Below are positions 35,104 to 46,100 of a stretch of 64,000 nucleotides of DNA, in pieces. A program made the translations under genes and the position numbers. Numbering within the stretch: position 1 is the stretch's first letter; each line of letters begins with the position of its first letter. This stretch comes from Dorea sp. AF36-15AT (lineage in GTDB: Bacteria; Bacillota; Clostridia; Lachnospirales; Lachnospiraceae): assembly GCF_003477705.1 (NCBI RefSeq), contig NZ_QUDV01000004.1, positions 186,001 to 250,000 on the forward strand, written 5' to 3'. The notes under the pieces were generated by a model. That model made no database searches. It was not told the origin of the DNA and saw only the letters and a list, made by a program, of their open reading frames with translations.

Positions 35104-37723
35104 GAAAAAGATCCGTGGTGTGATCTATCTGCTGCTATGCCTGCTGACCGTATTTGTCTGCTGGCTCTTTGTGGGACGAAATGGTGTGTTTGGGGCAAAG
35201 GTAGACTGGATCAGCCAGCATAGCGTGATTCCGGATTATTTCAGACAGCAGTTCTATGATACAGGAGAACTGTTTCCGGAGTTTGCAGCCAATCTTGGCG
35301 GTGGACAGAATATTTATAATTTTTCCTATTACGGTTTATATAGTCCGGTAATTCTGTTGTCCTATCTGCTGCCTTTTGTAAAAATGAGCGATTATATAAT
35401 CGCAGTCAGCATTGCAGGGATCGCGGTATCTGTGTGCCTGCTGTATTACTGGCTTGGCAGACGCGGATTTCCGGAAGAGATAAGACTTGGCGTAGCACTG
35501 ATGTATATGCTGGCAGGGCCTGTGATCTATCAGTCCTGTCATCAGGTGATGTTTGTCAACTATATGCCGTTCCTTTATATGTCACTGATCGGGGTCGATC
35601 GGTATTTTGATAAGAAACGATCGGATCTGTATCTGATCAGTGTATTTCTGATGATTATGACCAGCTTTTATTTCAGCATTGGCGGTATGCTGGCACTGGT
35701 GCTCTATGGTGTGTACCGGTATCTGGAAATCACACCAAAGTTCCGGGTACCTGTATTTTTGCGAGATGGAGTTCGCTTTGTGATGCCGATGCTTGCAGCT
35801 GTATGTATGAGTGGTATCCTGCTGGTGCCGACGGCAAGAGCCCTTTTTGGGAGAAAGCAGGAAGCAGCCGGCATGAAGATCGGGGAGCTTTTGATACCGC
35901 AGTTTCCGCCGCTTCGTGTAGCGTATGGAACTTATGGACTGGGACTTACCACTCTTGCAATTACCGTATTAATTGTCGGACTTACTTACCGAAGGTGGAG
36001 TGAGCGTGTACTTGCCTGGGGCTGTATGCTGGTTATTAGCCTGCCGGTATTTGCATGGCTTCTGAATGGTGGATTATATATAAGAGATAAGGCTGTCATT
36101 CCATTTTTACCGCTGATTTGCTATCTGATCGCGTTATATCTTTGGAAGAATAAGAAACATGAGATTTCATTGCCGGTTAATCTGATTGCTGCAGTGCTTA
36201 CGCTGGCAGTGATTATGTATGACTATTATGGAAGAAATGCAACGATTTCGTATGAAATGCAGTGGCAGTTGCTCATGTTGGATGGAGTGATCGCATTGAT
36301 ATCCGTTGCTGTATTTTGTTGGAAACGCAGGATAGCGGTACTGATCGTTCCACCATTGATCTGTCTGACACTGTTTGAAGGTGTGGCCAATGCGTACAGC
36401 AGTGAATTGATCGAACCCGCAGAGTATGCGAAAGTGACAGACAGCAGGATTGGAGATACCGTGAATGATATCCTGCAGCATGATTCTTCCTTTTATCGGA
36501 TCGAACAGATGGGGAAAGACACGGAAAATGCCGCAGATCTGAATCGGGTCTGGTCATCCGGACAGTGGGTGTCATCCCTTTATTCTTCCGCGTATAATAC
36601 GGATTATCAGGATTTCCGCAAGGATACGTTTGGATTGGAACAGCCATACCGCAATAATCTGATGCAGAGTGTGGCGAAGAATCCATTATATCAGCGGTTT
36701 ATGGGTGTAAAGTATCAGATCAGACAGAAAAAGGACGGAACACCGATCGTAACGGAAAATGCAGGCGTGGCACCGGTGGCCTATGCTACAGACCGTGTGA
36801 TGGCGGAGGAAGAGTATCAGACGCTTGCATTTCCATATAACCAGACTGCGCTGATGAATTACGCTGTAGTAAATGCAAACAGTACAGATAATGCGGAGGC
36901 AGATGCGGATGATCAGGGGTGCAAGAGTCTGTTTGAAGCTACGGCAGAAAAAAGTACATTTACGATTCCGGATATGAATACAAAACAGATAAAGATATCA
37001 ACGGATGCAGATGGTAACATTGAGATTAAGGCAAAGAATAAAACTTCGGTAAATGTATCTGTGCCTGCGGAGACATCAGCATATAGTGAAGCGACAGACT
37101 ATAATCTATATCTTCAGTTTCAGGTGGACAATCACAGACCGAATCATGATGTGGCAATCTGGGTAAATGGAATCCGTAATAAGCTGAGTTCCGAAAGTCA
37201 CTTATATTATAATGGAAATACGACATTTACCTACGTGATGACACTTCCGTCAGACCAGACTGATCTGAAGATAACCTTTGGAGCAGGTGAATATGAGCTG
37301 ACAGGAGTACAGTGTTATATAGGATCCGCAAGTGCGTATACGGAGGATATGGAAGAAGATCAGAATTTGTATCAGTCTGCATTTCAGGTGGACAGGGATG
37401 ATACAAAAGGCAATACGATCGCAGGTAAGATCGATGTACAGAATACCGGATATTTTATTACGTCGATCCCATATGATAAGAACTTTACCATCTATGTGGA
37501 TGGGGACCAGACAGTGCCTAAAAAGGTGAACACAGCATTTTTAGGATTTCCAATAGAATCAGGCGAACACAGTGTTGTGATCATATATCACGCTTCCGGT
37601 GTGGCAGCAGGCAAATTCTTAAGTCTTGTGGGACTTGTGATGATGGCAGTTATTTTTTTAACCGAATCAAGCAAGTCCCCTGCTTCAATTGCTTGTATCA
37701 GGAGTGGTGCAAGCCACTCCTGA
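35084..37723 (+). CDS. YfhO-family membrane protein with element-encoded tail
   Basis: The 879-residue protein has about a dozen membrane helices in the first 420 residues, a large soluble domain (about 450-830) and a final helix. The early WISQHSVIPDYFRQQF and LGGGQNIYNFSYYG stretches match YfhO, linked in Bacillus to lipoteichoic acid glycosylation with its GT2 partner. ATG 35084 follows GAAGGAG within the GT2 gene. The last 20 residues after the final helix (from codon 37661, TESSKS.., hydrophilic) are encoded by a palindromic element, so the natural C-terminus seems to have been replaced by insertion. Function is probably kept, since the family ends near this helix. Confidence 0.88.
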   Translation: MQIIKGKKKIRGVIYLLLCLLTVFVCWLFVGRNGVFGAKVDWISQHSVIPDYFRQQFYDTGELFPEFAANLGGGQNIYNFSYYGLYSPVILLSYLLPFVKMSDYIIAVSIAGIAVSVCLLYYWLGRRGFPEEIRLGVALMYMLAGPVIYQSCHQVMFVNYMPFLYMSLIGVDRYFDKKRSDLYLISVFLMIMTSFYFSIGGMLALVLYGVYRYLEITPKFRVPVFLRDGVRFVMPMLAAVCMSGILLVPTARALFGRKQEAAGMKIGELLIPQFPPLRVAYGTYGLGLTTLAITVLIVGLTYRRWSERVLAWGCMLVISLPVFAWLLNGGLYIRDKAVIPFLPLICYLIALYLWKNKKHEISLPVNLIAAVLTLAVIMYDYYGRNATISYEMQWQLLMLDGVIALISVAVFCWKRRIAVLIVPPLICLTLFEGVANAYSSELIEPAEYAKVTDSRIGDTVNDILQHDSSFYRIEQMGKDTENAADLNRVWSSGQWVSSLYSSAYNTDYQDFRKDTFGLEQPYRNNLMQSVAKNPLYQRFMGVKYQIRQKKDGTPIVTENAGVAPVAYATDRVMAEEEYQTLAFPYNQTALMNYAVVNANSTDNAEADADDQGCKSLFEATAEKSTFTIPDMNTKQIKISTDADGNIEIKAKNKTSVNVSVPAETSAYSEATDYNLYLQFQVDNHRPNHDVAIWVNGIRNKLSSESHLYYNGNTTFTYVMTLPSDQTDLKITFGAGEYELTGVQCYIGSASAYTEDMEEDQNLYQSAFQVDRDDTKGNTIAGKIDVQNTGYFITSIPYDKNFTIYVDGDQTVPKKVNTAFLGFPIESGEHSVVIIYHASGVAAGKFLSLVGLVMMAVIFLTESSKSPASIACIRSGASHS

Positions 37724-37790
37724 TAAGCTGCAAAGCAGCATTCGGTTATGAGCAAGTAGCGAAGCGGATTGCGAATATCCGCTTGACTAG
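37659..37790 (+). repeat. Palindromic element at the end of the YfhO gene
   Basis: Boundaries are suggested by a 9-bp inverted repeat TAACCGAAT / ATTCGGTTA (37659-37667 and 37740-37748). Inside is a perfect 12-bp stem (37696-37707 / 37714-37725), which contains the gene's stop codon; outside it a second stem AAGCGGAT / ATCCGCTT (37762-37769 / 37777-37784). Sequence differs from the repeat at 31154, but both copies end in CTTGA(A/C)TAGAGAAGA. No protein encoded. Origin as a non-autonomous mobile element is inference. Confidence 0.6.
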
Positions 37791-37809
37791 AGAAGAGACG
37801 GACAAAAAG

Positions 37810-37838
37810 AGGGACTTACTAAGGTAAGTTCCTTTCTT
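37810..37838 (+). terminator. Terminator after the YfhO gene
   Basis: AGGGACTTAC / GTAAGTTCCT stem (one G-U pair) with TAAG loop, then TTCTT. Confidence 0.8.
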
Positions 37839-37906
37839 CGTATTGAAATGTCTTTCTGGATTTGGCATAATGGATTCATAGAATAATCTCTAATGGGGAG
37901 GATAAC

Positions 37907-38434
37907 ATGAAGAGACATGTAAGTTTTATTGCAATATGTATGCTGCTGTGCCTGGCATTGACAGGCTGTGGATCCAAAGCGATCGAAGAGGGTACAACTT
38001 ACCTGGAGGATGGCAACTATAAAAAAGCTGTCACGAAGTTCAAGGAGGCAGCGGATAAAGGACAGGATACCGGAGAGGCGTACCGCGGCATCGGTATGGC
38101 GAAATGGGAACTGGGTGAGTATGAAGCAGCACTCAGTGCATTTCAGTCAGCGCTGGATAATGGTGCGGAGAAGACCGCGGCACTGTATAATTTCCTCGGA
38201 AGCTGTGAACTGAAGCTGGATAATCCAAAAGAAGCTCTGAATTATTACAATCTTGGGCAGGAATGTGATGATGCCAGCAAGGAACTGATGCAGGAGATGA
38301 AGTATAACGAGATTGTAGCATATGAGAAGCTTGGCAAATGGGAGAATGCCAGGACAAAGCTGAAGGAGTATGTGAAGGATTATCCGGATGACGAACGCGG
38401 AACGAAGGAAGCAGAATTTCTGGAGACACAATAA
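37907..38434 (+). CDS. TPR-containing lipoprotein
   Basis: The 175-residue protein begins with a signal peptide and lipobox, LALTGCGSK, with Cys21 as the lipidated residue, so it is membrane-anchored on the outside. Three to four TPR units follow (about 25-165): YLEDGNYKKAVTKFKEAA, KWELGEYEAALSAFQSAL and EKLGKWENARTKLKEYV are visible. A role in protein assembly at the envelope is plausible but unproven. It is preceded by its own GGGGAGG site and followed 27 bases later by hflX. Confidence 0.85.
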   Translation: MKRHVSFIAICMLLCLALTGCGSKAIEEGTTYLEDGNYKKAVTKFKEAADKGQDTGEAYRGIGMAKWELGEYEAALSAFQSALDNGAEKTAALYNFLGSCELKLDNPKEALNYYNLGQECDDASKELMQEMKYNEIVAYEKLGKWENARTKLKEYVKDYPDDERGTKEAEFLETQ

Positions 38435-38461
38435 CAGAATTACAGAAGGAACAGAACATAG

Positions 38462-39709
38462 ATGTATGAGACAGAACAGAAAAAAGAACGGGTAATTCTG
38501 GTGGGAATCAGTTTATCCGATGCAGAGGATGTGGATCAGTCGCTGGATGAGCTGGAAGAACTTGCGCGCACTGCCGGAGCGGAGTGCGTGGGCAGAGTGA
38601 TCCAGAAGAGAGAACTGATCCATCCGGGAACCTATGTGGGCAAGGGTAAGATTGACGAGATCCGAGATCTCTTGTGGGAGACAGAAGCAGATGGCATTAT
38701 TTGTGATGACGAGTTGTCGCCGGCACAGATCGGCAATCTGAAGGATGAGCTGCATACGAAGATCATGGACCGGACGCTGCTGATCCTGGATATCTTTGCC
38801 GCGAGAGCATCTACCAATGAAGGTAAGATCCAGGTGGAGCTTGCACAGTTAAAGTATCGTCAGTCGAGACTTACCGGATATGGTACATCACTTTCAAGGC
38901 TTGGAGGTGGTATCGGTACCAGAGGTCCCGGTGAGAAGAAGCTGGAGATGGACCGACGACTGATCAAAGGACGAATTGCCAGACTGAACCGGGAACTTAC
39001 GGAAGTGAAGAATCACAGACAGGTGGCAAGAGAACAGCGGAAGAAGGAGATGCTTCCGGTTATTGCCATTGTAGGCTATACCAATGCGGGCAAGTCGACG
39101 CTTCTGAATTATTTGACGGGAGCGGAAGTGCTGGCAGAGAATAAGCTATTTGCCACATTGGATCCGACGACCAGGGGATATCAGCTTGGCAGCGGACAAA
39201 AGGTGCTGTTTACAGATACGGTTGGATTTATCCGGAAGCTGCCGCATCACCTGATTGATGCATTTCGCAGTACACTGGAGGAAGCAAAGTATGCAGATCT
39301 GATCCTGCATGTGGTGGATGCGTCGAATCCACAGCTGGATGAGCAGATGCATATTGTATATGAGACGCTGCGGGGACTGGGCGTACAGGATAAGCCTGTG
39401 ATCACCGTGTTTAATAAGCAGGATCTGCTGACAGAGCCTGTGATCTTGCGGGATTTTCAGGCAGATGCGACAGTGCCGATCTCAGCGGCGACAGGAGCGG
39501 GGATTGATGCACTGGAGAGCAAGCTGGAAGAGGTGCTCCGGGGACAGAAGGCGTTGGTAGAGTATACATTTCCATATAAAGACGCAGCGAAGATCCAGTT
39601 GATCCGCAAGTACGGAGAGCTTCTCAGAGAAGAATATCTGGAAGACGGCATTGCTGTGGAAGCCTATGTGCCGATTCCGATATATGGAAAAATATTTGCA
39701 GATTCATAG
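38462..39709 (+). CDS. hflX: GTPase HflX
   Basis: The 415-residue GTPase splits or rescues stalled 70S ribosomes under stress. N-terminal HflX domain (about 1-195) includes HPGTYVGKGKIDE and the RLGGGIGTRGPGEKKLE motif; the G domain has G1 GYTNAGKST, G3 DTVGF and G4 NKQD. Length is standard for Firmicutes. The gene's end overlaps a frame leading to addB, whose real start is 50 bases beyond. Assignment is firm. Confidence 0.96.
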   Translation: MYETEQKKERVILVGISLSDAEDVDQSLDELEELARTAGAECVGRVIQKRELIHPGTYVGKGKIDEIRDLLWETEADGIICDDELSPAQIGNLKDELHTKIMDRTLLILDIFAARASTNEGKIQVELAQLKYRQSRLTGYGTSLSRLGGGIGTRGPGEKKLEMDRRLIKGRIARLNRELTEVKNHRQVAREQRKKEMLPVIAIVGYTNAGKSTLLNYLTGAEVLAENKLFATLDPTTRGYQLGSGQKVLFTDTVGFIRKLPHHLIDAFRSTLEEAKYADLILHVVDASNPQLDEQMHIVYETLRGLGVQDKPVITVFNKQDLLTEPVILRDFQADATVPISAATGAGIDALESKLEEVLRGQKALVEYTFPYKDAAKIQLIRKYGELLREEYLEDGIAVEAYVPIPIYGKIFADS

Positions 39710-39758
39710 CCTGGAAGAATTGGCTGACAGATTTCAAGACAGATGCCGGGAGGAATAT

Positions 39759-42700
39759 ATGGCATTACAATTTGTATTTGGGGGTTCCGGTTCCGGAAAG
39801 TCCCACTATTTATATCAGAGAATTATACAGGAGGCAGGGGAACACCCTGCCCTTAATTACATGGTCCTGGTGCCGGAGCAGTTTACGATGCAGACGCAGA
39901 AGGACCTTGTTTTGATGAACGAGAAAAAGGGCATTATGAATATCGATGTGTTGAGTTTCGGACGACTGGCATATCGGATTTTTGAAGAGACAGGGAAAGG
40001 AAATACACCTGTGCTGGACGATGAGGGCAAGAACCTGATCTTGCGCAAGATTGCCGGAGACATCGAACCGGAGCTGCGTGTGCTGAAAGGCAACATGAAG
40101 CGTCTCGGCTATATCAGTGAGGTGAAGTCGGTTCTGTCGGAGTTCGACCAGTATGATATCGGGGAAGAAGAACTGGACTGCGTGATGAAGCGGGCAGGAG
40201 AAGAATCTTATCTGTATTATAAGTTACAGGATATGAGACTTATATATAAGAAGTTTCGGGAATATCTCCAGGACAGATATATTACCAAAGAGGAAATTCT
40301 GGATGTGCTGTGCAGAACAGTGCCAGAATCGGAACTGCTGAAGAGGAGTGTGGTCGTGCTGGATGGATTTACCGGATTTACTCCGGTGCAGAACAGACTG
40401 CTTGCGGAGCTTATGAAGCTTGCCAGAGATGTGATCGTGACAGTAACCATCGATGACAGAGAAGATCCTTACCGTTATACGGATGCCTGCCAGATGTTTG
40501 GGATGAGTAAGCATACGGTGACAACACTGACGAGGATTGCCAGAGCGTGCGGTGTGGAACAGAGGGAACCGGTATGGCTCAAAAAGAGACCGTTTTACCG
40601 TTTCCGGAAAAGCGAGGCACTTGCCTTTTTGGAGGAGCATCTTTTCCGTTATTCGGGCAGATATTATATCGGGAAGCCGGACACGATCGCGATTCATGAG
40701 ACCAGAACACCAAAAGAAGAAGCCTATGCGGCAGCTGCGCAGATCCGCAGGCTTGTGCGGGAAGAGGGCATGCGCTACCGGGAGATTGGCGTAGTGGCAA
40801 CGGATCTTAATGGCTATGGCGATTATCTGGAAGAAGCATTTGCCAAATACAGGATTCCGGTATTTATGGATTATAAGCGGAGTATTCTGCTGAATTCTTT
40901 TGTGGAGTATGTGCGAAGCATTTTGAATATGGCGGAGCAGAGCTTTACTTATGAGAGCGTGTTTCGTTTCTTAAGAGCAGGTTATGGACCGTTTACAGAT
41001 GACGAGGTGGATGAGCTGGAGAATTACTGTCTGGCACTTGGTATCCGTGGGTATAAAAACTGGCAGCAGCGATGGGTGCGCAGAGGTGCAGATGTGACAG
41101 AGGACGAACTGGAGCATCTGAATCACCTTCGGGTGAAACTGGTGGAGCTGGTGGACGGTCTGCTTTTTGTACTGCGGCAGCGGAAGAAAACGGTGCGTGA
41201 TATTACCGAGGCACTTTATCGTTTTCTGGAAGAGCAGGAACTGCAGCAGGAATTAAAACGGCAGGAGGATGCATTCACGGAAGAGGGAGAACTTGCGCTT
41301 GCCAGAGAATATGCACAGGTATATAGTGCTTTGATTGGTCTCTTCGACAAATTTGTAGAGCTTTTGGGAGACGAACCGGTAACATTAAAGGAATACGTGG
41401 AACTTCTGGATGCCGGACTGAATGAGATTAAGATTGGTGTAATTCCGCCGGGATTGGATCAGGTGATCGCCGGGGATGTACAGCGAACCAGATTAAAAGA
41501 TATCCGTGTACTGCTGATGCTTGGAGTCAATGATTCGCTGCTTCCGGGCAATCTGATGCGGACAGGACTGTTAAGTGAACAGGACAGAGCGCAGTTTGAG
41601 CAGGAAAATCTCTCACTCACACCGGGTGGAAGAGAACAGGCATATATTCAGAAATTTTATCTGTATCTGAATCTGACCAAACCGGAAGAGGAACTGCATT
41701 TGTTTTACAGCAGATCGGGAGCAGATGGCAAAGCAAAGCGTCCGGCGTATCTGATCGGTGAGATCCGCAGATTATTCCCGGATGCGCCGGTGATCGATGA
41801 GGCGTCAAGGCCGTTAACTGAGCAGGAGCTGACGCCGGAGATCGGACTGCAGGAACTGATCCGGGGACTCCGCATGCAGAGTGATGCAGGCGGCAGCAGC
41901 TGGATGGAGCTTTATAACTGGTATAAGAAGCATCCCGAATGGGCAGAGAAGATCGGAAATCTTCTGGATGCGTCATTTTATTCTTATCATCCGAAACAGA
42001 TCAGTGAGGAAGCTGCAAAGCTCCTTTACGGTACGCATTTCCAGAACAGCATTTCCCGAATGGAGAAATTCTCTGCCTGTGCATTTGCACATTTTCTGGC
42101 GTACGGATTACGTTTGAAGGAACGGAACGAATACGAGTTCCAGCCACTGGATCTGGGAAATGTCTTTCACAGTGCGATGGAGCGCTATTCCGGCAAAGCG
42201 GAAAAAGAAGGCGGATGGACAAAGATAGAAGAAGAGAAGCGACAGCAGCTGGTGCGGGAGAGTCTGGATGAATCCATTGCGGATTACGGTAATTCTGTAC
42301 TGTACAGTTCTGCCAGAAATGAATACATGATCACAAGACTTGACCGTCTGCTGAACCGCACGGTCTGGGCACTTACCGAACAGTTAGCCAGGGGTGATTT
42401 TGAGCCGTCGGCATATGAGCTGTCCTTTGGCAGTGGCAAGATCGACCGGATTGATGTGTGCGAGACACGGGATGAAGTCTATGTGAAGGTTATCGATTAT
42501 AAGACCGGACAGAAGGGATTCGATGTGTCAGCACTTTATTATGGATTGCAGTTACAGCTGATGGTATATATGAATGCGGCAACCGACCGTATGAAGAAAC
42601 GATATCCGGGTAAACAGGTGATCCCGTCGGGCGTATTTTATTACCGGATGAAGGATCCGCTGTTGGAGAAAAATGGTAAAGCAGATCTTGAAAAAAGGCT

Positions 42701-43178
42701 TCTGAAGGAATTGCGCCCGGACGGCGTGGTGAATCTGGAGCAGAATAGTCTGGAACATCTGGAAAGGGATCGTACAGGAGATTCATTGGCTGTGCCGGTG
42801 AAGTTTAATAATGACGGAAGCCTTGCTAAAGTATCCAGAGCGGTCAGACAGGAAGACTTTCACACCATGATGGAGTATGCGGATCAGAAAGCAGCAGAGA
42901 TCAGACAGCAGATTGTCCGGGGGGAGGTGGCAGTGCAGCCATATCGTCAGGGTCAAAATCATGGGTGCGAGCATTGTATTTATCAGCAGATCTGTGGATT
43001 TGATCCGCAGCTTGACGGCTATGAATATCTGGACAGAAAGAAGCTGACGCGCGAGGAAGCGTTTGCAAAGATGCAGAGTGCAGTATCAGGAGAAACCGGA
43101 AAGACACCTGATGCTTTTATTAGAAAGGAGGATACGTCATGGGAGTTCAGTGGACCGAAGAACAGCGGCAGGTCATAG
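39759..43178 (+). CDS. addB: ATP-dependent helicase/nuclease subunit B
   Basis: The 1139-residue subunit works with AddA in double-strand break repair, resecting ends and loading RecA at Chi-like sites. N-terminal FGGSGSGKSHYLY is the Walker-A-like motif; the C-terminal nuclease shows DYKTGQ, and the iron-sulfur cysteines appear as SACAFAH far upstream and GCEHCIYQQICG near the end. ATG 39759 lies five bases after GGGAGG and gives family length. It overlaps addA by 40 bases, so translation is coupled. Confidence 0.96.
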   Translation: MALQFVFGGSGSGKSHYLYQRIIQEAGEHPALNYMVLVPEQFTMQTQKDLVLMNEKKGIMNIDVLSFGRLAYRIFEETGKGNTPVLDDEGKNLILRKIAGDIEPELRVLKGNMKRLGYISEVKSVLSEFDQYDIGEEELDCVMKRAGEESYLYYKLQDMRLIYKKFREYLQDRYITKEEILDVLCRTVPESELLKRSVVVLDGFTGFTPVQNRLLAELMKLARDVIVTVTIDDREDPYRYTDACQMFGMSKHTVTTLTRIARACGVEQREPVWLKKRPFYRFRKSEALAFLEEHLFRYSGRYYIGKPDTIAIHETRTPKEEAYAAAAQIRRLVREEGMRYREIGVVATDLNGYGDYLEEAFAKYRIPVFMDYKRSILLNSFVEYVRSILNMAEQSFTYESVFRFLRAGYGPFTDDEVDELENYCLALGIRGYKNWQQRWVRRGADVTEDELEHLNHLRVKLVELVDGLLFVLRQRKKTVRDITEALYRFLEEQELQQELKRQEDAFTEEGELALAREYAQVYSALIGLFDKFVELLGDEPVTLKEYVELLDAGLNEIKIGVIPPGLDQVIAGDVQRTRLKDIRVLLMLGVNDSLLPGNLMRTGLLSEQDRAQFEQENLSLTPGGREQAYIQKFYLYLNLTKPEEELHLFYSRSGADGKAKRPAYLIGEIRRLFPDAPVIDEASRPLTEQELTPEIGLQELIRGLRMQSDAGGSSWMELYNWYKKHPEWAEKIGNLLDASFYSYHPKQISEEAAKLLYGTHFQNSISRMEKFSACAFAHFLAYGLRLKERNEYEFQPLDLGNVFHSAMERYSGKAEKEGGWTKIEEEKRQQLVRESLDESIADYGNSVLYSSARNEYMITRLDRLLNRTVWALTEQLARGDFEPSAYELSFGSGKIDRIDVCETRDEVYVKVIDYKTGQKGFDVSALYYGLQLQLMVYMNAATDRMKKRYPGKQVIPSGVFYYRMKDPLLEKNGKADLEKRLLKELRPDGVVNLEQNSLEHLERDRTGDSLAVPVKFNNDGSLAKVSRAVRQEDFHTMMEYADQKAAEIRQQIVRGEVAVQPYRQGQNHGCEHCIYQQICGFDPQLDGYEYLDRKKLTREEAFAKMQSAVSGETGKTPDAFIRKEDTSWEFSGPKNSGRS

Positions 43179-46100
43179 AGCTTGGCGGGCGTAATATTCT
43201 GGTGTCGGCGGCAGCTGGCTCCGGAAAAACAGCGGTGCTGGTGGAACGAATCATTACCATGCTCACCAGAAAAGAGAATCCTGTGGATGTAGACCGGCTG
43301 CTGATCGTGACATTTACCGAGGCAGCAGCGGCAGAGATGAAAGAGCGTATCCGACAGGCAATTGAAGATCAGGCAGAGAAGCGGCCGGAGGATGCGAATC
43401 TGAACCGGCAGGCGACATTGATCCACAGTGCGCAGATTACGACCATTCACAGTTTCTGTTTATCCGTAATCCGGGAACATTTTCATACCATTGATCTGGA
43501 TCCGGCATTTCGGATTGGCGAAGAGGGAGAATTAAAGCTTCTGCGTGGCGATGTGATGCAGGAAATGTTAGAACAGTATTATGAAGAAGCGGATCCGGAG
43601 TTCCTAAATCTGGTAGAAAGCTACGGAGGAAGCCGTGATGATAAGAAGATCGAGGAACTGATCGAGCGTCTGTATGAATTTTCGCGCAGCTATCCGGAAC
43701 CGGACAGATGGCTGGCAGAATGTGTACATGCATACGAAGTGGAGAATATGGAAGAACTGCAGGCGACGGTGTATTATCAGGCAATGCAGAAAAATATGGT
43801 GGGCTATATGGCAGGAGCAAAAGAGCTCTTGCAGCAGGGACTTGCTGTATGTATGGCACCGGATGGACCGCAGATGTATATGGATGCGCTGGAAGATGAC
43901 CTGCGTCAGATTGAACGATTGGAACAGGCAGAAGGATACGAAGAGACTTACGAAGCCATTCAGCGGATTAATTGGAAACGTCTTGCTTCGAACCGCAAGA
44001 ATCAGGCTTCGGAAGAGAAAGCGAATTTCGTGAAACGAGTGCGGGATAACGTCAAGGACATGATAAAAGACCTGAAGTCGTTGTATTATGAATTACCGGG
44101 AGAGGATGTGCTGACAGAAATCGGACGGTGCAGACCTTATATGCAGATGCTGGCGCGCCTGACAACTGACTTTTCGAAGCGCTTTGAAGAGATAAAACGT
44201 TCCCGTAATATGATTGACTTCGATGATATGGAGCAGTATGCCATGCGGATTCTTACCCGCGAAGAGGATGGCAGACTTGTGCCATCCAAGGTGGCGGAGG
44301 AGTATCAGAAGCAATTCTATGAGATCATGATCGATGAATATCAGGACAGTAACCTGATACAGGAAACAATTTTGACCAGTGTGTCCGGTAAATGGACGGG
44401 CAGAAATAATATCTTTATGGTAGGTGATGTGAAACAGAGCATCTACCGATTCCGTCTGTCCAGACCGGAATTATTTATGGAGAAATACGATTCTTATACA
44501 TTGACGGATGGACCGGAGCAGAGAATTGATCTGCATAAGAATTTTCGAAGCAGGAAAGAAGTGCTGGCCGGAGCCAATGACATTTTTCGGCAGATCATGA
44601 TCAGGGATCTGGGCGGTGTAGAATACGATGACCGGGCAGCGTTATATCCGGGGGCAAGTTATCCTGAAATATCAGATCCCCAAGCAGACAATATCCCGGA
44701 GTTGATTCTTGTGGATCTCGAGGATGATGTGGAATCCGGTGCAGATGTAGAGAAGCTGTCGAATCGTGAAAAGGAAGCATCGGTGATCGCGGGACGGATT
44801 CATGAACTGATCCGTCATCAGATAGTGAAGGATAAGAAGACAGAGCAGATGCGACCGGCAGAGTTTCGGGACATCGTGATCCTGACACGTAGCATGAAGG
44901 GATATGCGGATGTCTATATGGAAGTTCTGAAAAAAGAGGGAATCCCGGTGTACGCCGGTTCCAGTGAAGGTTATTTCGAGACCAGAGAGATCGGAGTATT
45001 GTTAGATTACCTCAGAATCCTGAATAATAAACGGCAGGATGTACCGTTAGCATCCGTTTTGCGGTCGATATTCGGTCATATGACGGATGAAGAACTTGCC
45101 CGGATTAAGGGAAACTACAGGGACAAGCCGTTCCATCAGGCGGTAAGCTGTTATGCAAAAGAAGGATCAGATAAAGTTATAAAAAGTAAACTGGTGACAT
45201 GTCTGGATCAGATGGAACATTTTCGCAGAATGATCCCTTACACGGCACTTCACAGGCTGCTGGATAAGATCATGCAGGAGACCGGTTACCGTGATTATAT
45301 CTCTGCGCTTCCGGCAGGGGAGCAGAGAGCAGCCAATCTGGATATGTTACTGGAGAAAGCGAGAACCTTTGAGAGTAGCAGCTACAAGGGCGTATTTCAT
45401 TTTATACGGTACGTGGAACAGCTTCAGAAATACGAGATTGATTACGGGGAAGCCAACACGGCAGATGAACAGTCCAATACCGTGCGGCTCATGAGCATTC
45501 ACAAAAGTAAGGGGTTGGAATTCCCGATTGTTATTGTGGCAGGCATGGGCAAACAGTTCAACAGGCAGGACAGTAAGGGCGATGTGTTGATGCATGCCTC
45601 TCTTGGGATCGGACTGGAAAGCGTGGATCTTGAGACGCGTACCAAATGTCCAACGCTGATCAGAAATGTGATTGCCAGGGAAGAGGTGCTGGAGAGCATG
45701 GGCGAAGAGCTTCGCGTGCTCTATGTGGCACTGACCCGGGCGAAAGAGAAGCTGATCGTGACCGGCACGCTGTCAGACCCGGAGACAAAGGTTCGTGAGG
45801 CAATGAATCAGGCCTTATATCATAAGGAAAATATGGCGGCTCATCCGACTCCGATGAGCTTTGGACAGCTTGCAGGGGCGAAACGTTATCTGGACTGGAT
45901 ACTTCCGGCGGTGGCAGGAAGAGGAGAGAAAAGTCCATTCCGCATCCAGATCGTGGATATGTCCCAGGTGCGGGGATCGCAGATAGAACAGACTGCGGAG
46001 CAGATGGTGACACGTCAGGCATTAGAAAACTGGAATGTGGAAGAAGTCTACGATGAGAAGATGCAGGAGCGTCTGAAACAGCAGTTTTATTATCAGTATC

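Noticed and set aside
37659-37790. Third copy of the 31154/46874 repeat
   Set aside because: Internal sequence and stems differ; only the right-end CTTGA(A/C)TAGAGAAGA is similar, which may be chance.
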